Assembly: GCF_015832195.1 (NCBI RefSeq)
Contig: NC_052028.1
Coordinates: 787,501 to 851,500 of the forward strand
Direction of reading: 5' to 3'
Origin: Motacilla alba alba
Taxonomy: Eukaryota > Chordata > Aves > Passeriformes > Motacillidae
DNA length: 64,000 nucleotides
The position numbers and the translations under genes were made by a program. Below, piece by piece: positions 21,140 to 35,642 of this stretch. Under the pieces are notes generated by a model. It saw only the letters and a program-made list of their open reading frames with translations. It had not been told where the DNA came from and searched no databases. Within the stretch, counting starts at the first letter, position 1; each line of letters opens with the position of its first letter.

Positions 21140-23877
21140 GGAGGCCACGAGGCACGAACTGAGCCATACAGAGATTTGGGAAGCCTCGTGCTTCAGTTCT
21201 ACTCCACTTCTGCTGAGTCCCTGCAGCTACAGGAGCAGGAGGGACGTGCAGCCCCCTGCCAAGGCTCCCCAGGGAGGCTGGAGGAGGATGCTCTGTGGTT
21301 TTATGCAAAGAAAATGTCTGTGTGGACCCCTTACACTGTAAATACTTACTTTCATGTGCCCCAAAATTAAAATTTGGCCTTGAATTTTATTGAATGTGCC
21401 ACAGGAAATAAAACCTTTCATGTTAGTGATTTGGAGAGAACAAATGGTACCAGTTGCTTGGCTAGCAGCAAATCCCTCTTATTTCCAAGCCCAGCCATTC
21501 CCAGCAGCCCATCGTTCCTATGGCAGCAGCAGCACCCATCCATTATTACAACATTACATGGTTTATTTACTTCTTTACTTCCTGTTAGTCCCCGCCTGCA
21601 TCCTGTTCTGCTGTGCTCCCAGAGAGGCAGCTCCCACCAACAGATCTGTTCTCTAACTTGCTATTTGTACCTAGAGCAACTTCTGCATCCAGAATAACCT
21701 TCCCCACTCAGAAATGCTAATCCCATAGATCCTCCAGCATCTTTTAGTGATTTTCCCACTTCTTCCACGGCCTAAGCTGCCTTCCCTGAACAGTTATAAA
21801 CTTTCCTTGCCAGAACACCACTCAACCAAAAACCCTGAGTCATCTGCAGGGCCCTGTGTTTTCCAGATTTCCCTCTTGGTTATGTGACGGTCAAACACGC
21901 TCCCCAAGGTTTTATTCCATGGACTTCTTCATGTGCTGCAGTCACACTTCACTGCACAGACATTTGTGCAGGGACTGATCGCAGTGCAGAAACCTCTGGC
22001 TCTGAAGCCTGGCTGAGTTGCTTTGCCTCAGGGAAGCTGCCAGGCTGGAAGTTACTGCAGGGACTGGACATCAGCTCTGAAATCTCCTTCCAAGGTCAAA
22101 AGACTCCTAAAACTAATGAGAGGTCAGCCTAGAGAAGTATTTCTAACTTGGTCTACAGTTGCAACAAACAAACCCACTTCGGTTCTGGTGAAAATTATTC
22201 TGTTTATTAAACCCCCAAAATGCCTCTAAACAACTTCTGATGCTCAAACTTCCCCTGTGTTCAGGGAAGCCCACATGCATCCATCACATGCACTGTTGCT
22301 ATTAGAGCAGGATGAACAAAGGCACAATTTTAATAAAAAATCTGCTGATGAAGTTCCTTGCACACGAGTGTCTCAGCTGAAATCAGTTCTGTGTGTGACA
22401 GCGGGTCATCCTCTGCCTTTCTGGCTCAGAGACCTTTGGGCTTCACTGCTCTCCTCACTTCACACCTGCAGTTTTCAATGGTTCTTCCAAACCCTTTTCC
22501 CAAAGACTTTGAAGAACCTGTATCCATCTTTTTCCAAAAAATACCACCCACTTAACACAAGATGGCATCGCTGACCACCTCAGGGCTGAATGAGAGCCCA
22601 GGTACGCAGGACAGTTTTAGATTTGTTTATTCAACTCATTAATGGCTCCTGAAAAGCCTCTCCTGGTGCTTCTCCTCCCCATGCCTCACTGTGCTTCATC
22701 GCAGACGCAAATCTGTCCTCTTGCTTCATCTTCCAACAGCCCCTTGGTCTAAAACAAGCTAAAATCTTCCCCAATAATTTTTAATTCCCTAATTAAGGCT
22801 AGCAATACCCTGAATAATAAATGTGAAGAAAAGGACTTGTGATACATCAAAGATTCACTCAGTGTAGTACCACATCTCTCTTATTGTGCAGCTCAAGCAG
22901 CTCCCAAGCTTTGCCTCAGTGAGAGGTGAACGATGCCCCACAAATCCTCCTGTAAACTGAAATCCAGGAGCTCTGTGGAGGCTGAGTGAGCTGCCAGCCT
23001 GGGCTGAGCACTCAGCACCACCAGGCTGGAACCAGCCCTTCCTGATCCATCACACAAAACTCCTCTGACGGGACCAGCTTTCAGTCACCACCAATCTGGA
23101 CTCCATTACTAAAGGGGGGAACAAAAATAGGTTTACTTGATATTAGCATTTCTCTCGGGTCTCTGGGAAGCAGAAAGACTGGGGGAAGGGTGAATTCCTA
23201 CCCTATACAACTGAGAATTACATCCTTTCTCTGGAATGTTTAAGCTAATTAGGAGAATTTAACAGATATTAATGTTCTTGCTGCAGAGTCATACACACCA
23301 GTCCACAGCCTGAGATGAATTACTTGTGAATCTTGTTCTATTTCCATAGTTCTCTCTTGAAACAAGGCATGTTTTATAGCACTTTAAACTTTTTTTTAAA
23401 GTAGATTCCCCAAATCATTGCCCTTCTGTGAAGTCCATGGCATTCCTTAAGCTATTTTATACCTAGACAGGACTGAAATCTCCAGAGCCCGCTCAAAGAT
23501 ACATTCTCCTGGTTTCTCATTCCTTGAGGATACACAGGCAGAACTTGCCCTGTGTCTATTCTCCAGGCTCACATTTTCCAGCACTTCTCCTCCCCTTAAT
23601 GCTTCAAAGTGCTTCTGCAAAGAATCCAAACCCACAGGCCAAACTTCTGTGGTTCTCACAAAATATCCCCCAATCACAACTGAACCACCAACTGGCTTTA
23701 CTGGGCTTGAATGTCACCCTCAGCTGCAGAACAACTCCTTGGCTTTCAGCTGAGCTAACTCAGACAATGTCCAGCTTTACCACTTCAGTGCTACTGAAAA
23801 AAAAGGTTCAGCAAATAATCTTTCAGGGCCATACCTGGGTATTTCTAGAAGGGTTCCTCCTACACTCAAGTCCAGAG
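21140..23877. other. unique non-coding sequence, nothing recognised
   Basis: About 2.7 kb of mixed composition with many short overlapping open frames, none with a recognised product. No transposable element seen. Confidence 0.45.
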
Positions 23878-24033
23878 TTACAGAATCATCCCAGAATGGT
23901 TTGGGTTGGAAAGGACTTTCAAGTCCATCCCATTTTACCCCCTGCCATGGCAAGGACACCTCCCACTATCCCAGGCTGTTCCAAGCCCCAGTGTCCAACC
24001 TGGCCTTGGGCACTGCCAGGGATGGAGGAGCCT
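23878..24033 (-). mobile_element. CR1 LINE 3' end fragment, minus orientation
   Basis: Begins with the antisense CR1 terminus (ACAGAATCATCCCAGAATGG), then TTTGGGTTGGAAAGGACTTTC, CCTGCCATGGCAAGGACACC, ATCCCAGGCTGTTCC and CCTTGGGCACTGCCAGGGAT. These are the antisense of the same 3' tail as at 7726-7945. It breaks off after about 155 bases. Confidence 0.93.
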
Positions 24034-26055
24034 CTTTTGTCCTCACTAACATATGAACACATCAAAATTGTAACTCTGATAAAAACCCAGTGGTTAATAA
24101 AACTCACAACTTACCCAGCATCAAGTGAATAATTCCATTTTCTATTACATGCACCAGAGCTTTGCTGTTCAGGCAGTGGCCCAGAAGGGAAATCTGTGGG
24201 CCTCATTTCCAGTGCTCCTCACATACCGGTACAAAGGGATATCAAGCATCCAGTGTTGGAGGAGAATATGCTCAGAGTGTAGTGGTTTGTGGTTAAAACA
24301 CCAGCAAAGCATCTCTTAAGTGTATTTTGCCTCAAAATCAGGTTTAATTTCTCTTTTAATAAGCATTTCTGGAATGTTTTCACCAGGACAGGAACTGAAA
24401 TCAAGTCAAAAGATTTTTCCTATTAAAAGGAATTCAGGTGTAACCCCAAATTGCAAATTTCTCCCAAATTCATCCTCTTTGATTCCATTTGGTTCACGTT
24501 TGGTACTCGCAGCAGTGTCTCCTGGTTCCCAGGCAGCAGCAGGAGTGACCTGCTCCCTGGCAGGGGGAACTGTTATGTTTCCATCACAATGCACAAGCTC
24601 CACTCTGAGAGGGCAAGCAGGCAAGGGGCCAAGAGCAGAATAGCTCTGCTTTGCTGTCATTTCTGAGCCAAGATATTTGCTTTGCTTTTCAAAAGCATGA
24701 GTGGTCAGAAAGTCCTGCTTGGAAATTGAAACCATCCTCCACGCACCTCTCTCTGCGCAGTGAGGCTGAGCAGCCTGTGGATTACATGACTCATGCAGCG
24801 TGGGGACTGCAGCTGCCCTATCAATAATGCTCTCAGCTTATATTTCTCATTTGCACCTCACTGCTTTTCCTGCCTTGATCACACGGTGAGGACCAAGGCT
24901 GCAGGTCCCTGCAAGGAGCCGTGTGCTGAGGAGCTCTCTGGACAGCTCATCCCCATCTCCGTCGCTCTGGGACAGCTGCTCCTGATCCACCTGCCCTCCC
25001 AAGGGGCCTGAGCAGCCCCTGGAATCTGTGGGGCATCACCTGGGGTATGTGGGACAGCCCAAGCCCTCTAGGCTGCAGCAGCCCATGCCATGCTGGGGTT
25101 TCCCTTACACTCCCCCAGCTATCCAGGGCTTGCTTTCATCTCAGGTGCAGCCTGCAGTATTTTTCAAGCTGTAGCATTTCTGGTTTATGGCTGTCCAAAT
25201 GCTGCAATGTTCTGCTGGTATCACCATAAAATCCAGGGGGAAAAGCTTAAGCTGAATTAATTCTGTACAGACTGTGATTCTCCATGGGTTAACTCAGTTC
25301 GTGCTGACTCAGTCAAGTTTGGCCTCTTCTGCCTGCAGACTCTGGGTTACAGCCCCACTGTCAGGCACTGGGGCTGATCTCAGGGTAATTTATGAGGAGG
25401 GATGAAAGTGGGGAACAACACATCCCACTGTTCTTTTTGAAACACTGGGAGGCTCCATCGTGCCCAGGACAGGCTCCACTTGATCCACCCTTGCTGTCCA
25501 CAGTTAACTGGTGCTGGTTGGAAATGGGAATTTTGGTAAAACCCACAGTACTTCATATCCACTGGCTATACTGTCGACGGCCTCCCTCCCTCGGCAAGCC
25601 AGGCTAGACACTGAGCCTGATTGGGAATTAATTAGGACTGCAGTCTGGCAGAAGGGCTGCCAGGAGGGAGCTCAGCTCCCTCCCCAACCGCTGTGGGCTC
25701 AAGCACATTCCACTCTACTCATTCTCCTATCACAGCCACTTGTACATCCCCAAGACTACAAGCCTTATAATCCAATCCACAACCAAGTATTTCCTTTTAT
25801 TTCTGCAGAGTGCCTTGTGCAGCCCTCACGCACTGCATGTAGCACTTCGCTTTGCTCTGAAAACCAGAATAAAACCTCATGGACCCCAGGCTGGAACATC
25901 CCATCCCAGCAGATCTTCTGTAGGAAAGCAAGTTGGAACAGGCCAGAAAATGCACAGAATAAGACATGGCTACCTTTAGACACTCAACAGCAGCCATAAA
26001 ACAAACTTGGGATGCTCACAACAGGTGACAGCTGCTTGCAGGGACGTTGAACAGG
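24034..26055. other. unique non-coding sequence, start of a repeat-poor interval
   Basis: No transposable element or gene recognised. Short open frames overlap on both strands. Confidence 0.45.
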
Positions 26056-26215
26056 CCCCACATGCTGCAGCTAATGAAATAATCTGAGGTCAAAGCAATA
26101 TTTGTGTAGAACCACTGTGTTTATCTCCATACGTCAAGCTAGCACACACAAATATTTATCTTCCCTGAAACCATTTTAAACAAAGTATTACTACCGATTG
26201 GAGTGCTGCCGAAAT
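26056..26215. promoter_or_regulatory. AT-rich motif-containing segment beside a GC patch
   Basis: Contains CAGCTAATGAAATAATC, a nuclear-receptor-like half-site AGGTCA within AGGTCAAAG (26087-26095), and CACACAAATATTTATC with a forkhead-like core. It abuts the CpG-enriched patch that follows. Regulatory role is inference from motif content only. Confidence 0.2.
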
Positions 26216-26640
26216 ACTCAGCAGTCACTTCCCGGAGTATCCTCCAATTCCCGGGACAGTTCCCCTCTGTTTGCGGCTGGACAAAGCCGGGAGCCACCCC
26301 CGCTGCAACCCCGGCTGTCTCCTCAGGGGCTTTCAGCACATCTCGAGCTGTTTTTACCGGAGTGGCAAGCCCACAGCCCAGCTCGGAACTCAGACCTCGC
26401 TGCAGCTCCCAGAGGCTCCACTGGAATGTCCCTCGGGTTGCCCGGCTTTGGTGGTGTTTCAGTGGCACAGACAGGCAGGTCCTCACCATGACAAAAGGCA
26501 GAGCACCGCACTGGAACACCCGGAATTCTCTGCCCCACGGAACATGAGTGCTTTGGTTGAGTTTTCCCACAGATTCCATCTTTCTGGAGCGGGTTGTGAT
26601 GCGGGTCAGGACTGGGAATTGCTCTCGTGCATGGGATCAC
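26216..26640. promoter_or_regulatory. moderately CpG-enriched patch
   Basis: About 57 percent G+C with some twenty CpGs in roughly 450 bases (observed/expected near 0.5 by eye), above the local background but weaker than at 12.1 kb. Frames on both strands are open across it. No first exon, TATA or known promoter motif is recognised. Confidence 0.22.
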
Positions 26641-29600
26641 TGCTTGTGCAGAGCTGCACACCGCAGTCTCAGGTACAGGATCCCAGGCTCTACGGAAGGA
26701 GGAGAAAACCTCACAAGTGGAAGCAGCAAACCCCTGAGTAGGTACTACGGCTGTTCACCACAATTACTCACCCACACCACAGAACACACTTCACTTCTCA
26801 AGTGGGTGTTAGGCACTTGTCATGGAGCTCCCAGGAGCACCCTTGGCACCGGCAGTTCCCTGGGTTAACCCTTCAGACTCAGAAACATTCTGTGATATTT
26901 GTCACTGAGAAGTGTCCGCATCATCAGGGGGATTTTGCTGTGCTGACACTGACTGTTCTGTCTCACTGTATACAAGAATTAATGCACAATGTACACAATT
27001 AGCATACAGCTCTACGTGTACGTAAAAATGTGAACATCAATGCACGGGGAACCTGGCAGGGGGAACCTGGCAATTCAAGTCAGAAACTGAAATGAGTCTG
27101 CAGCATTTCTAAATTAACCTGTTTCCATCTCCTTTCCAAAGTGAGGTGGGTGTAGCATTGAAACACAAATTTGCCTCCACAACACCCTTGTCCTCCCACC
27201 ACGTTCAGGATGTTGAGCATTTAAGGTTAGGATTGGAAAGGCTGATGAAGTATGGGAAAGTGAAAAATTGCCTGCAGTGACCTCTGGAGTATTTCTGCTG
27301 TCAGAAACCATCCGCAAAATGTCCTTAAGTTATGAGAAAAAGATACAGACACTCCCTGCTTGTGTGCAGATCCATCAGCAAGTGCCAGGCTTCTGCATCT
27401 CCCCCTGGTGAGAGGGGATCATCCTCAATGCAGGTCAGTGGGAAACAGACATCTCCACAGAATATCACCCAAACAACTTCAGAGATGCTGGGGACAGCTA
27501 AAGCAGGTGGTACCCAGCAGATGATAGGTTGTAAAAGAGCTTTAATGTGACATTGGGTTTTACCCTGTGAGTATTCTTGTAGATGGTTCTGTTTATCCTC
27601 CTGACTGAGGCAAATATGTCCATGATTTATCTCGGTTTTCTTTTTTAATTACAAAATCCCTTTAAAAGCCATTTTCATACCATCATCCTTGCTTGTGATA
27701 GAACAGTCTGTGGGAGGGGGGGATTCACTTTACAACATATGTAACAGATGGGGCCTTTGTTTCCAAGACCCCAAATAAAATTCATGTTTTTTTCAGCTAA
27801 ACCACTTGCTTTGTTGCTGGTCCACCCTAGGACACCATCCCTTCATAAAAAGTGTCAGTAGATGCCCCAAATTGGCTGGCCAGAGTCCCTGGGTGTGAGC
27901 ACTCCGTGGTCAGCAGTTCCTGCTGGAGAATCTACAGGAAGGCAGGAACAGCCCTGGGACATAGCCCTGGGCACAGGACCCCCTGCACCTGGGAGCTGAG
28001 CAAGCTCAGCAGGCACCAGGTCTTCCTTCTTCTTGGGGAGATCCCAGAGGAGCAGACAGAGGGTCCATCCCAAGCCTGGATCAGGCCAAAAATGTCTCAT
28101 TAAAGCCAGGGATAGGTCAGCACCAAGGCAGGAGAAGTGGGGCACCTGATCTACAGAGACCCAGAACTGCAGCCATAACCACCAGTGCCTGTGACAGGAT
28201 GGGTATGGCTGTTTGCCAATGGCAAATTACAGAAATCTCTGTGTGCTTTTGATTGCTCAACCTGCTGTGCATGGGCTCATGTATTAAACACCAGCTTGCA
28301 CATTCGACAAAGAGCTTTGGGGTTTTTTCCTGCTTTCTGGGCTGTTAGAAAGGATTTGGATGAGGTCAGTCTCTGAACACAGAACATTAAGTCTCAACTG
28401 AAGGAAGGACACAAGAGCTACATCTCTACTGTACAGCATGTTGCATATTGTGCATATCAGTTTGATTTGCTTTATTACCAACAATTACCAGCTCCAGGCA
28501 GGGTGACCTGCTGAACGAGCTGTCTGACACAGTCATTAGTCACAGCTCAGCAGACACCAGGATGGAGGGGGAATTGGATCCTGTAAAGCAACAGGCACTT
28601 ATCAAACAGTTGAAAAACCAAAGATTAAGCACGAGCAGCACCATGGCTGCCAAGGGGGGAAGAAACCTCCTGAAATCTGGAATGTGTTTCTACTTACTGT
28701 CCATCCTAGTAAAATAAAATAATCTCTCATTTGAGCATATGGTTCTGCTTAGACAAGAAACTGTATATATTGGTCTAAATCCAGAATAGCCCTTCTGACA
28801 TATTACTCAGTATTAGAAAATCACTACAACCTGTGTGCTCTGTAGCAGTTCCTAATGCTAAATGCAACAAACCTTCAATGAGCTTCTTCCTCCCTCTCTC
28901 CTCCCCAGCTTTCTGTCCTGGACCCATTTCATTCTTCTTTTCTCAGCTTGATGCCTTTCCTATGTCCTTCTCCTTTCTTGTCTCCATCCTGACACTCATC
29001 TCTTAAAGAAGGGATTATGACTTTCCCACAAGAAAAGACTTCCAACAGCATCCCGGAGTTCCCAGTTTGTGTGGCAGCCTGCTGATTGCACAGACTGAGC
29101 TTTCAGATGGCAAATACCTCATGTATAATCTGCATGTGTATTTTTAAGGCCTTTATGTATTTTAACAAATTGCTTAGCTTTTATTTGAGCACAGGCAGAG
29201 GAACAGAGGAAACTCCAAACCTTTGGGGTGCTCAGGTGACAATGGAGATGGAGTCTCCAATTTCCAAAGTAAATTTTTCTGAGAATGAAGAAGGCTTTGC
29301 AGATCGTGGACACTGAATGGAATCTCTTTGAAAAGAAGCTGGTTGACATTTCTCTGCCTGTATTTCCCAGCTGAGAATGTATTTTAGGCATTATACAATA
29401 TTTCCAGGGGAGCATACTGATTTTCAGAAAATGGCATTGTGAAAGAAATATTGAACTGAAACATTTCAGTGAGATCAAAACATTTAAATGGGGAAAGCTC
29501 ACGATGTAAGAATGGATATGGATGGGAAAGGAGCCTTTGCCAGAAAATCATGCAGCCAATTGGGCCTGGGCTGGATTCAGCTCTGTCAGAGATGGATTCA

Positions 29601-32600
29601 TTTCTGCTGGGATCTTCTGCATCTCCCAGAGCCCAGCAGCCACAGGAGGAGGGGGCAACTCCAGGGCACCGGAGCTGCATTGAAAGAAGCTCAGAGTCCT
29701 GAGCAAAACCTTCCTGGAGTGAGCTGGGAGAGCCCTGCAAGCCCTGGCACCAAACACAGCCCAGAGCTGCCCCTCAGCCAGCACAGAGTGAAAATGTGAC
29801 CTGCAGCGGGGGGAGAAAATAGCAGTGGCAAGGGGATGCACCAGTATGGCCCCTGAGTCCACTGCTTCTAAAAGACTGAAAAGCAGAGTTTTTCCATGAA
29901 AAATCAGCTTTTTAGCTGAGTAAATGAACATTTACACACATGAGCAACAGGTTAATACAACTGTATAAAGAAAAATGCAAAAATAATTCCTTAGAGTTTT
30001 CTTAAAACAGATTTTTTAGCAAAGCACTAGACTGGCAAAATCCCTCCCACTTCTCATAAGGAAATTATTCCTTTGGGACCAGGTTTTCTCTGTGACTAAG
30101 AAGTTATTTGCTGAATTTCATCCCAACTCTTAGTTCCTGTTCAATTTGCCACTCACCAATACAAGCCATGCCATCTGAAGAAATGGGCAAAATCACCCAG
30201 AAGGGTAAAAGCTCCAACCATTTCAAGACAGAGAGGGGAGGAAAGGGGATCTCTTGGGATATCTATCTGCACTCCAGGACCCTCAGCTGTTCCTGCATAG
30301 AAAAGATCCCCATAGACCTCAGCTGAGACAAGGATTTGTGCCAGGGATGAAGGGGCCTCAATTACTTGTGTAATCCTGCTAGAACAAGCTTCCACTACTG
30401 ACAAGGCTTCCACAAGGGCTGAGGTTAGAGGGCATGCCTTCAGAATTTCTCAAATAGGGAAAAAAGGGTATTTTGTAAAGTAGACATCTTCACTGAAGTA
30501 GGGCTGAAACCCACATCTCCCAGAGAGAGGTGCCCAGCAGCAGGAGACAGGCTGGGATCAGGCAGGTGCACCACACCCCAGGCAGGGAGCTGCTGACCAG
30601 CACAGGCTGGAGAGCAGCTCTGCAGCACCTGGCATCTGAAAACACCTCTCACATCACATCACCTCCAAATCCAATGGGATCACAGGAGATTTCCATGAGT
30701 GAATGCCAGTGTTTTCTGCAGGCTTTCTTGAAATAATTACTCTGGTTTGTTTTGGTGAAATGAAGTTCATTTGGGCAAAGTGTACAATAAATTAAAAGCC
30801 ATTATCAAATGAGGACTTTTTGACCAAGCAAGGCTGAGTTCAGCCCTTCTCTCACAGTGGAAGAGCAGAGGCACCACGGGGTTTGTTGGCGAGAGCTCTC
30901 TTCTCTCGGAGCAGCACGAGCTGCTCTGTGCCAGGGGCCAAACCCTCCCAGGGCTCGGAGCCCCCAGCACGCCCCGCAGTGCTTCATCCACTCACAACCC
31001 TGGTGCAGAAACCAAACACACCCCAGGCCCCTGGCACTTCAAACCTGTCCCTGACACCTGCTTGGATTGCTCGGGGCCGTGCCCTGGCTGCGGGCCAGGC
31101 GTGAGCTCAGCCCTGCAGCTGGACCCCCCCAACACATCACAAATCCTGGCCACGCAGGGCACGCCTGGCCCCGCCAGATGCACTCCTTCCTGCTCCTCCA
31201 TCCATCATCTGGGGGGAAGGCAAGGAGCGAGCCAGCTGAGGAGAAAAGGGAGTGGCACAGCTTGGGACAAAGTGTAAAGGTGTCAGCAGAGGCACAGAGC
31301 AAGGTGGCAACCTGAGAGAAGCTGGGCAGGGAAAAGCAGCCAGGATACCTCCTGACCAGAGAGGGATCTTGGATGGCAAAGCCGGGGCGAGGAGGCCAAA
31401 TGAAAGGAGCAGGGATGAAGGTTGAGGGAAAAGAGCAGAGCTCCACCTCAGCACAGCCCTGGCTCCCACATCCATTGATCCTGAGCCTGAGCATCCTCCT
31501 GCCACAGGAGAGAGCTCAGAACAGGGCAGGGCCATGGCACTGCTTCCCTCTGACAGGCGCACTGTCATCCCTCAGAAATTTCCTGGGGATATCCCTGTTT
31601 GGTAGAATAGTGACAAATCAAACCTTCCTGTGACAACAGAGCTTGAACAGGGACACCGAGAAGTCAGTAAGGTGTCAGAAAAACCTGCAGAGGTGTTTCC
31701 TCATTTTGTGATAAAAGCCAGCTAAAGCTGACCATCCGCAGCAGACAGGTTGTGGATGTGAAAGGTCCTACACCAGCCAGCATGAAAACTGTCACCTTTG
31801 TCCCATTGTCCCAGCAGGTGGCAGAGAGCCTTCAGTGGCAGGTAACTGGCTGAAACAAAGACCAGGTAAAATCAAGACTGGTTGCTACATTTGACTCTGG
31901 TTTTACAAAGCTGTTGTGCTAAAGGGGCTATAATTGAAAAGGAGGTATAAAAAAACCCCAAGATAATTTATTTTAAGGCAAAGTCTGATGATTTAAAGTA
32001 GAGAATGATGTTGTGTGCTCACTTCTCCAGCAAAGGACTGGACATGAGGGTTTGGGAAGTCATTTAACCTTATCTTACACATTAGTGGAAACACAGCAAA
32101 GAAAATCGCACAGAGAAGGTTCTGTAGTTGGAAAAAACACCACAGCACCCCACTCTCCTCAAAAAAACCCCCACATCCAAACAAAGGAAAACAACCCCAA
32201 AAAAGCCCCAAACCTTGGCCCATGACCTCAAAACCACCCCTTCCCTGGCACATCTGTGCTCAGACCACAGAGAGATCCCTCAGTTCAAGCTGTACTTTAA
32301 ATAAATAAATCAGCCTAGAAATTCTGTGATACTGATTTGTATGAACAGCAAAAAGAGAGCAGAGAAAAGGGGACTGCAGGTAAACAGCAATCCTGGGAAA
32401 AAGCCTGGTCTGTAACATCCCAACCCATGTGGGGCTCTGAATGAGTCCCAAATACCATCACACCCCACCAGAAACCTCAGTACACCTGCCCTGTACAGAG
32501 CCTCTAAGATGTCTTTGCTTCTGCAACCCAAATTTGGTTTTGTCTTCCTACTTCACAGGCAAACCCCACCATAAAGATGAAGACAATGTGCAAAACTATG

Positions 32601-35600
32601 GATGGGAGTATGGAGCCAAATTAGCACAAATCCTTTCAATATGAGACAAAAAACATATGTGAGACCATACTGCCTGGATTGGAAGCACAGGGAATTCATT
32701 TATATACTAGGGTGTTAGAAAGTGGATTTTTACCACGTTTCAGAACTTCCAGTTACATAACAAGGAACGGGAGCTGAGTGGGAAGCTCTAGGATCTCACC
32801 CCAACCTGCAGGCACCTCACTCTTCATCCCTTGGCTTTACACAAAGGAGGAGCAAGACAAAGAGAATAATGTAAAAGAATAATAACACAGAATAATGGGT
32901 TATCCTTCTTATTCAGCTTAAAAGCAGAAAGAATTTGAATTATTGAAAATGACTGGGACTGATTTATAAATCAGGGTCTGGTGTAGTCCCCTCATCTCCA
33001 GCAGACAGAAAGAATGAACAGCAGGGGAGTGGTTGATTCAAAGACCTGGAGGGAAAATATTGATGGATTAAGAGCATCAGGAAGCATCCAGTGTAGTTCC
33101 AGTCTAGATCAGATACCAATGAAAGCCCTTGCCAGTCAAAGTCTCATCAGCCACCAGAATACAACCGAATCCATGTTTAATGTGTTCATTTTGAAGGTTA
33201 ATCAGAGTGCCTGGCATTAGGGGGGAAAAAAATCACTAGTTCTTCTTGTTTGAAGTAAAAAGAAAAACAGGAAGAAAATTACTTGGAAAGGGAATTGCAT
33301 TACATTACATGCAGAAATTGGAGAGCATTTAGAGCTGAGAAAAGAAGCAAGTGTTAAATAGGGGGAGTCCAAAAAAATTCCCTTCTGTAATCCTCAAACC
33401 AGGCCCCTGCACTTTGCTGCATTAGAGCATCAGCAGTGCAGGTGTCTCAGGAAATGCCACAGAGGAGAAAACTAGGAGGAAATACAAGTCATAAATACAC
33501 TTATTTTGTTAATTAATTTGATTTTCATTAAAATGTTATCTATATATGCATATATATAGTATCCTCAAAGAATAAATTACAATAAGAGTTGTTTGTGCAG
33601 TAAAGCATTCTGTTGGAAAGAGCAGAAAATTCTGACACAGCTTTTCCATCTGAGGATACCAACCAGGCACTTCTCTGAGTGGTTGGTGTGCAGAACATGA
33701 GCCCCTGCTGAAGGATAACATGTCTTATACATACTGAATAAATACTGGCACTTCTGTTTTATCCTTTCCCTCTCACAAATGAATGGGATTTTTTAGGAAT
33801 CCCTTTTCTTTTCAGTGTACAAATTTTTTCTATCCCTGATGCTACTGCTGAGCAACTCCACTCTTCATTTCTATAGTTTTTTGTGTAACTGAGTCACATC
33901 AAAAAGGATTTCTGATTCTGGAATAATTATAAAATACACAGCAGAAGTAGCAAAGGCTGACAAAGTATCACATAGTGGCAGGAAAAATGCAATTAATTAA
34001 TATTATTATATTCCTGCTATTTTCTATCTACATTTCTTGAAAAAAATGCTATTAAAGGCACATTTTCTTCCAGTTGTTTTAGCATCTTCCTTCTCCTGGA
34101 ACCTCACTTAAGGTGTCTGATTTTCCTTATTTTTGTAATGCTGCAGAAACTTGGCCAAAGCACCTTTTAATGTCAGCCAGGTCTGTGTTTTGCAGCTCTG
34201 TGTAGCTGCAGTATTTAGAGGCTGTCCAGTATCCCATGGCAACTGCTCAGAATTATTAGCTGCTCTGCAAAGTTGGTGATTCCGTGTCTAATTGAGGAGA
34301 AAGAAGCTGTGACCTGGGAGGTGAAGATGGTTCATTTTATGACCTCTGTCCTTCAAGTGTTCCATAACATTATCCTGCCACTTCTGGATGCTATAAATCC
34401 ACTCTGCTTGGATGTGCCTCCAGTTCCCCCTGACCCCAGCACTGCCCTCGAGGGAGGCTCTGCTCCTTCTCCTCCCACCCAGCAACCCAAACCCACCCAC
34501 AGTGCCCAAAGCACACAGTGTGCAATCACAGAGTGACCCTTGTACCAGTTCTAGAAATACTGTGGTACAATAATTACTGTTAATTACTAGCAATTTGTAC
34601 ATACACTGAATAACTGAATTTATTCTGTTTACAATTCCTTGGAAGAGTTGCACCCTGTGGTGGCACAGCATAAATGGAACTGAATCCCTGGGAGCTGCTG
34701 GGGTCTTTTTCCCAGAACACAAAGTATCCCCAGAGCAATCCCTGTGCCTCACTCCACATCTTTGTCCACCAGAATATTCTTGAGTTGAGTGGCCTGAACT
34801 GCTCCCTCTCCATTTGCTCCTCAGATGCTCCATTTGTGTAGCAGCTTTGTCCCTACAAAACCCTCAGCCCCAGACTCCCCTACCCCCACACACTTTGGAG
34901 CTTTATTTTCACTCACAATTAACTTTAACAACTTATCACTCATCCAAACTGGGCTTAAAGTTTTATGTTTAGTTTTATGTAAAGTTATATTCATCCCCCC
35001 CGAGCCAACTCCAGCACCTCTTTAAAGTTCAGCCAATTTTCCTTCATAGGCCATTTTCTAATAAACAGTGCCAGTCTACTGCACTTAATCTGTTCCGCAT
35101 TTTATCTGATTGGAAGCGTTTGAAGCCTAATTCACCTGTTTTTACATCAGACCTCCTACGACGGATCAAACTGGAAACAGCAACCCCTCTCTACCTTGAG
35201 TGGGTCACAAAACGTCTTCCCAACGTTGAAAATCCAAGCAGTCTCTTCAATATCTTTACCCATTGTTTGCAATATAACAGTCCCAACACACTAAATAAAG
35301 GGAATTTATTTACATTTATAACATGCTGAGGAGTTTTGTGTAAATGTAGTGCAAACCACATAAAGGTGGCAACCTCATCCAGTCACCATTCTGGACTCCT
35401 GCAATCTACCAGTTTTAGGTAAATAATTTTCCATTAAAAAAAAAATCATTGCCCCAGAAATCCCTCATTAAACAACAAATTACCCAGACAAGAATACACC
35501 ACCCAGCAGTTAATTCTTATTTATCATTTCCATCACTCTATTTTCCATAAGGTCTGGGCAAAGTTTGCTGAGTACCAGTCCTGGCCTGTACCCCAGGACC

Positions 35601-35642
35601 CCTGGGATGCCCTTTGCTCCCTCCTGTGCTGTAGGGAGAAGT
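26641..35642. other. 9 kb of unique sequence, nothing recognised
   Basis: Contains no CR1 or other interspersed repeat that I can recognise. Features seen are minor: a 14-base tandem GGGAACCTGGCA duplication near 27043-27072; a GC-rich stretch at 30850-31570 with mutually shadowing open frames on both strands; an A/C-rich stretch at 32130-32220; a TA-rich near-palindrome at 33539-33560; and AT-rich sequence at 33480-34120. No gene can be supported. Confidence 0.45.

Noticed and set aside
20838..21341. 167-codon plus-strand open frame with a 134-codon minus-strand frame over it
   Set aside because: GC-rich composition explains open frames on both strands, and no protein family is recognised.
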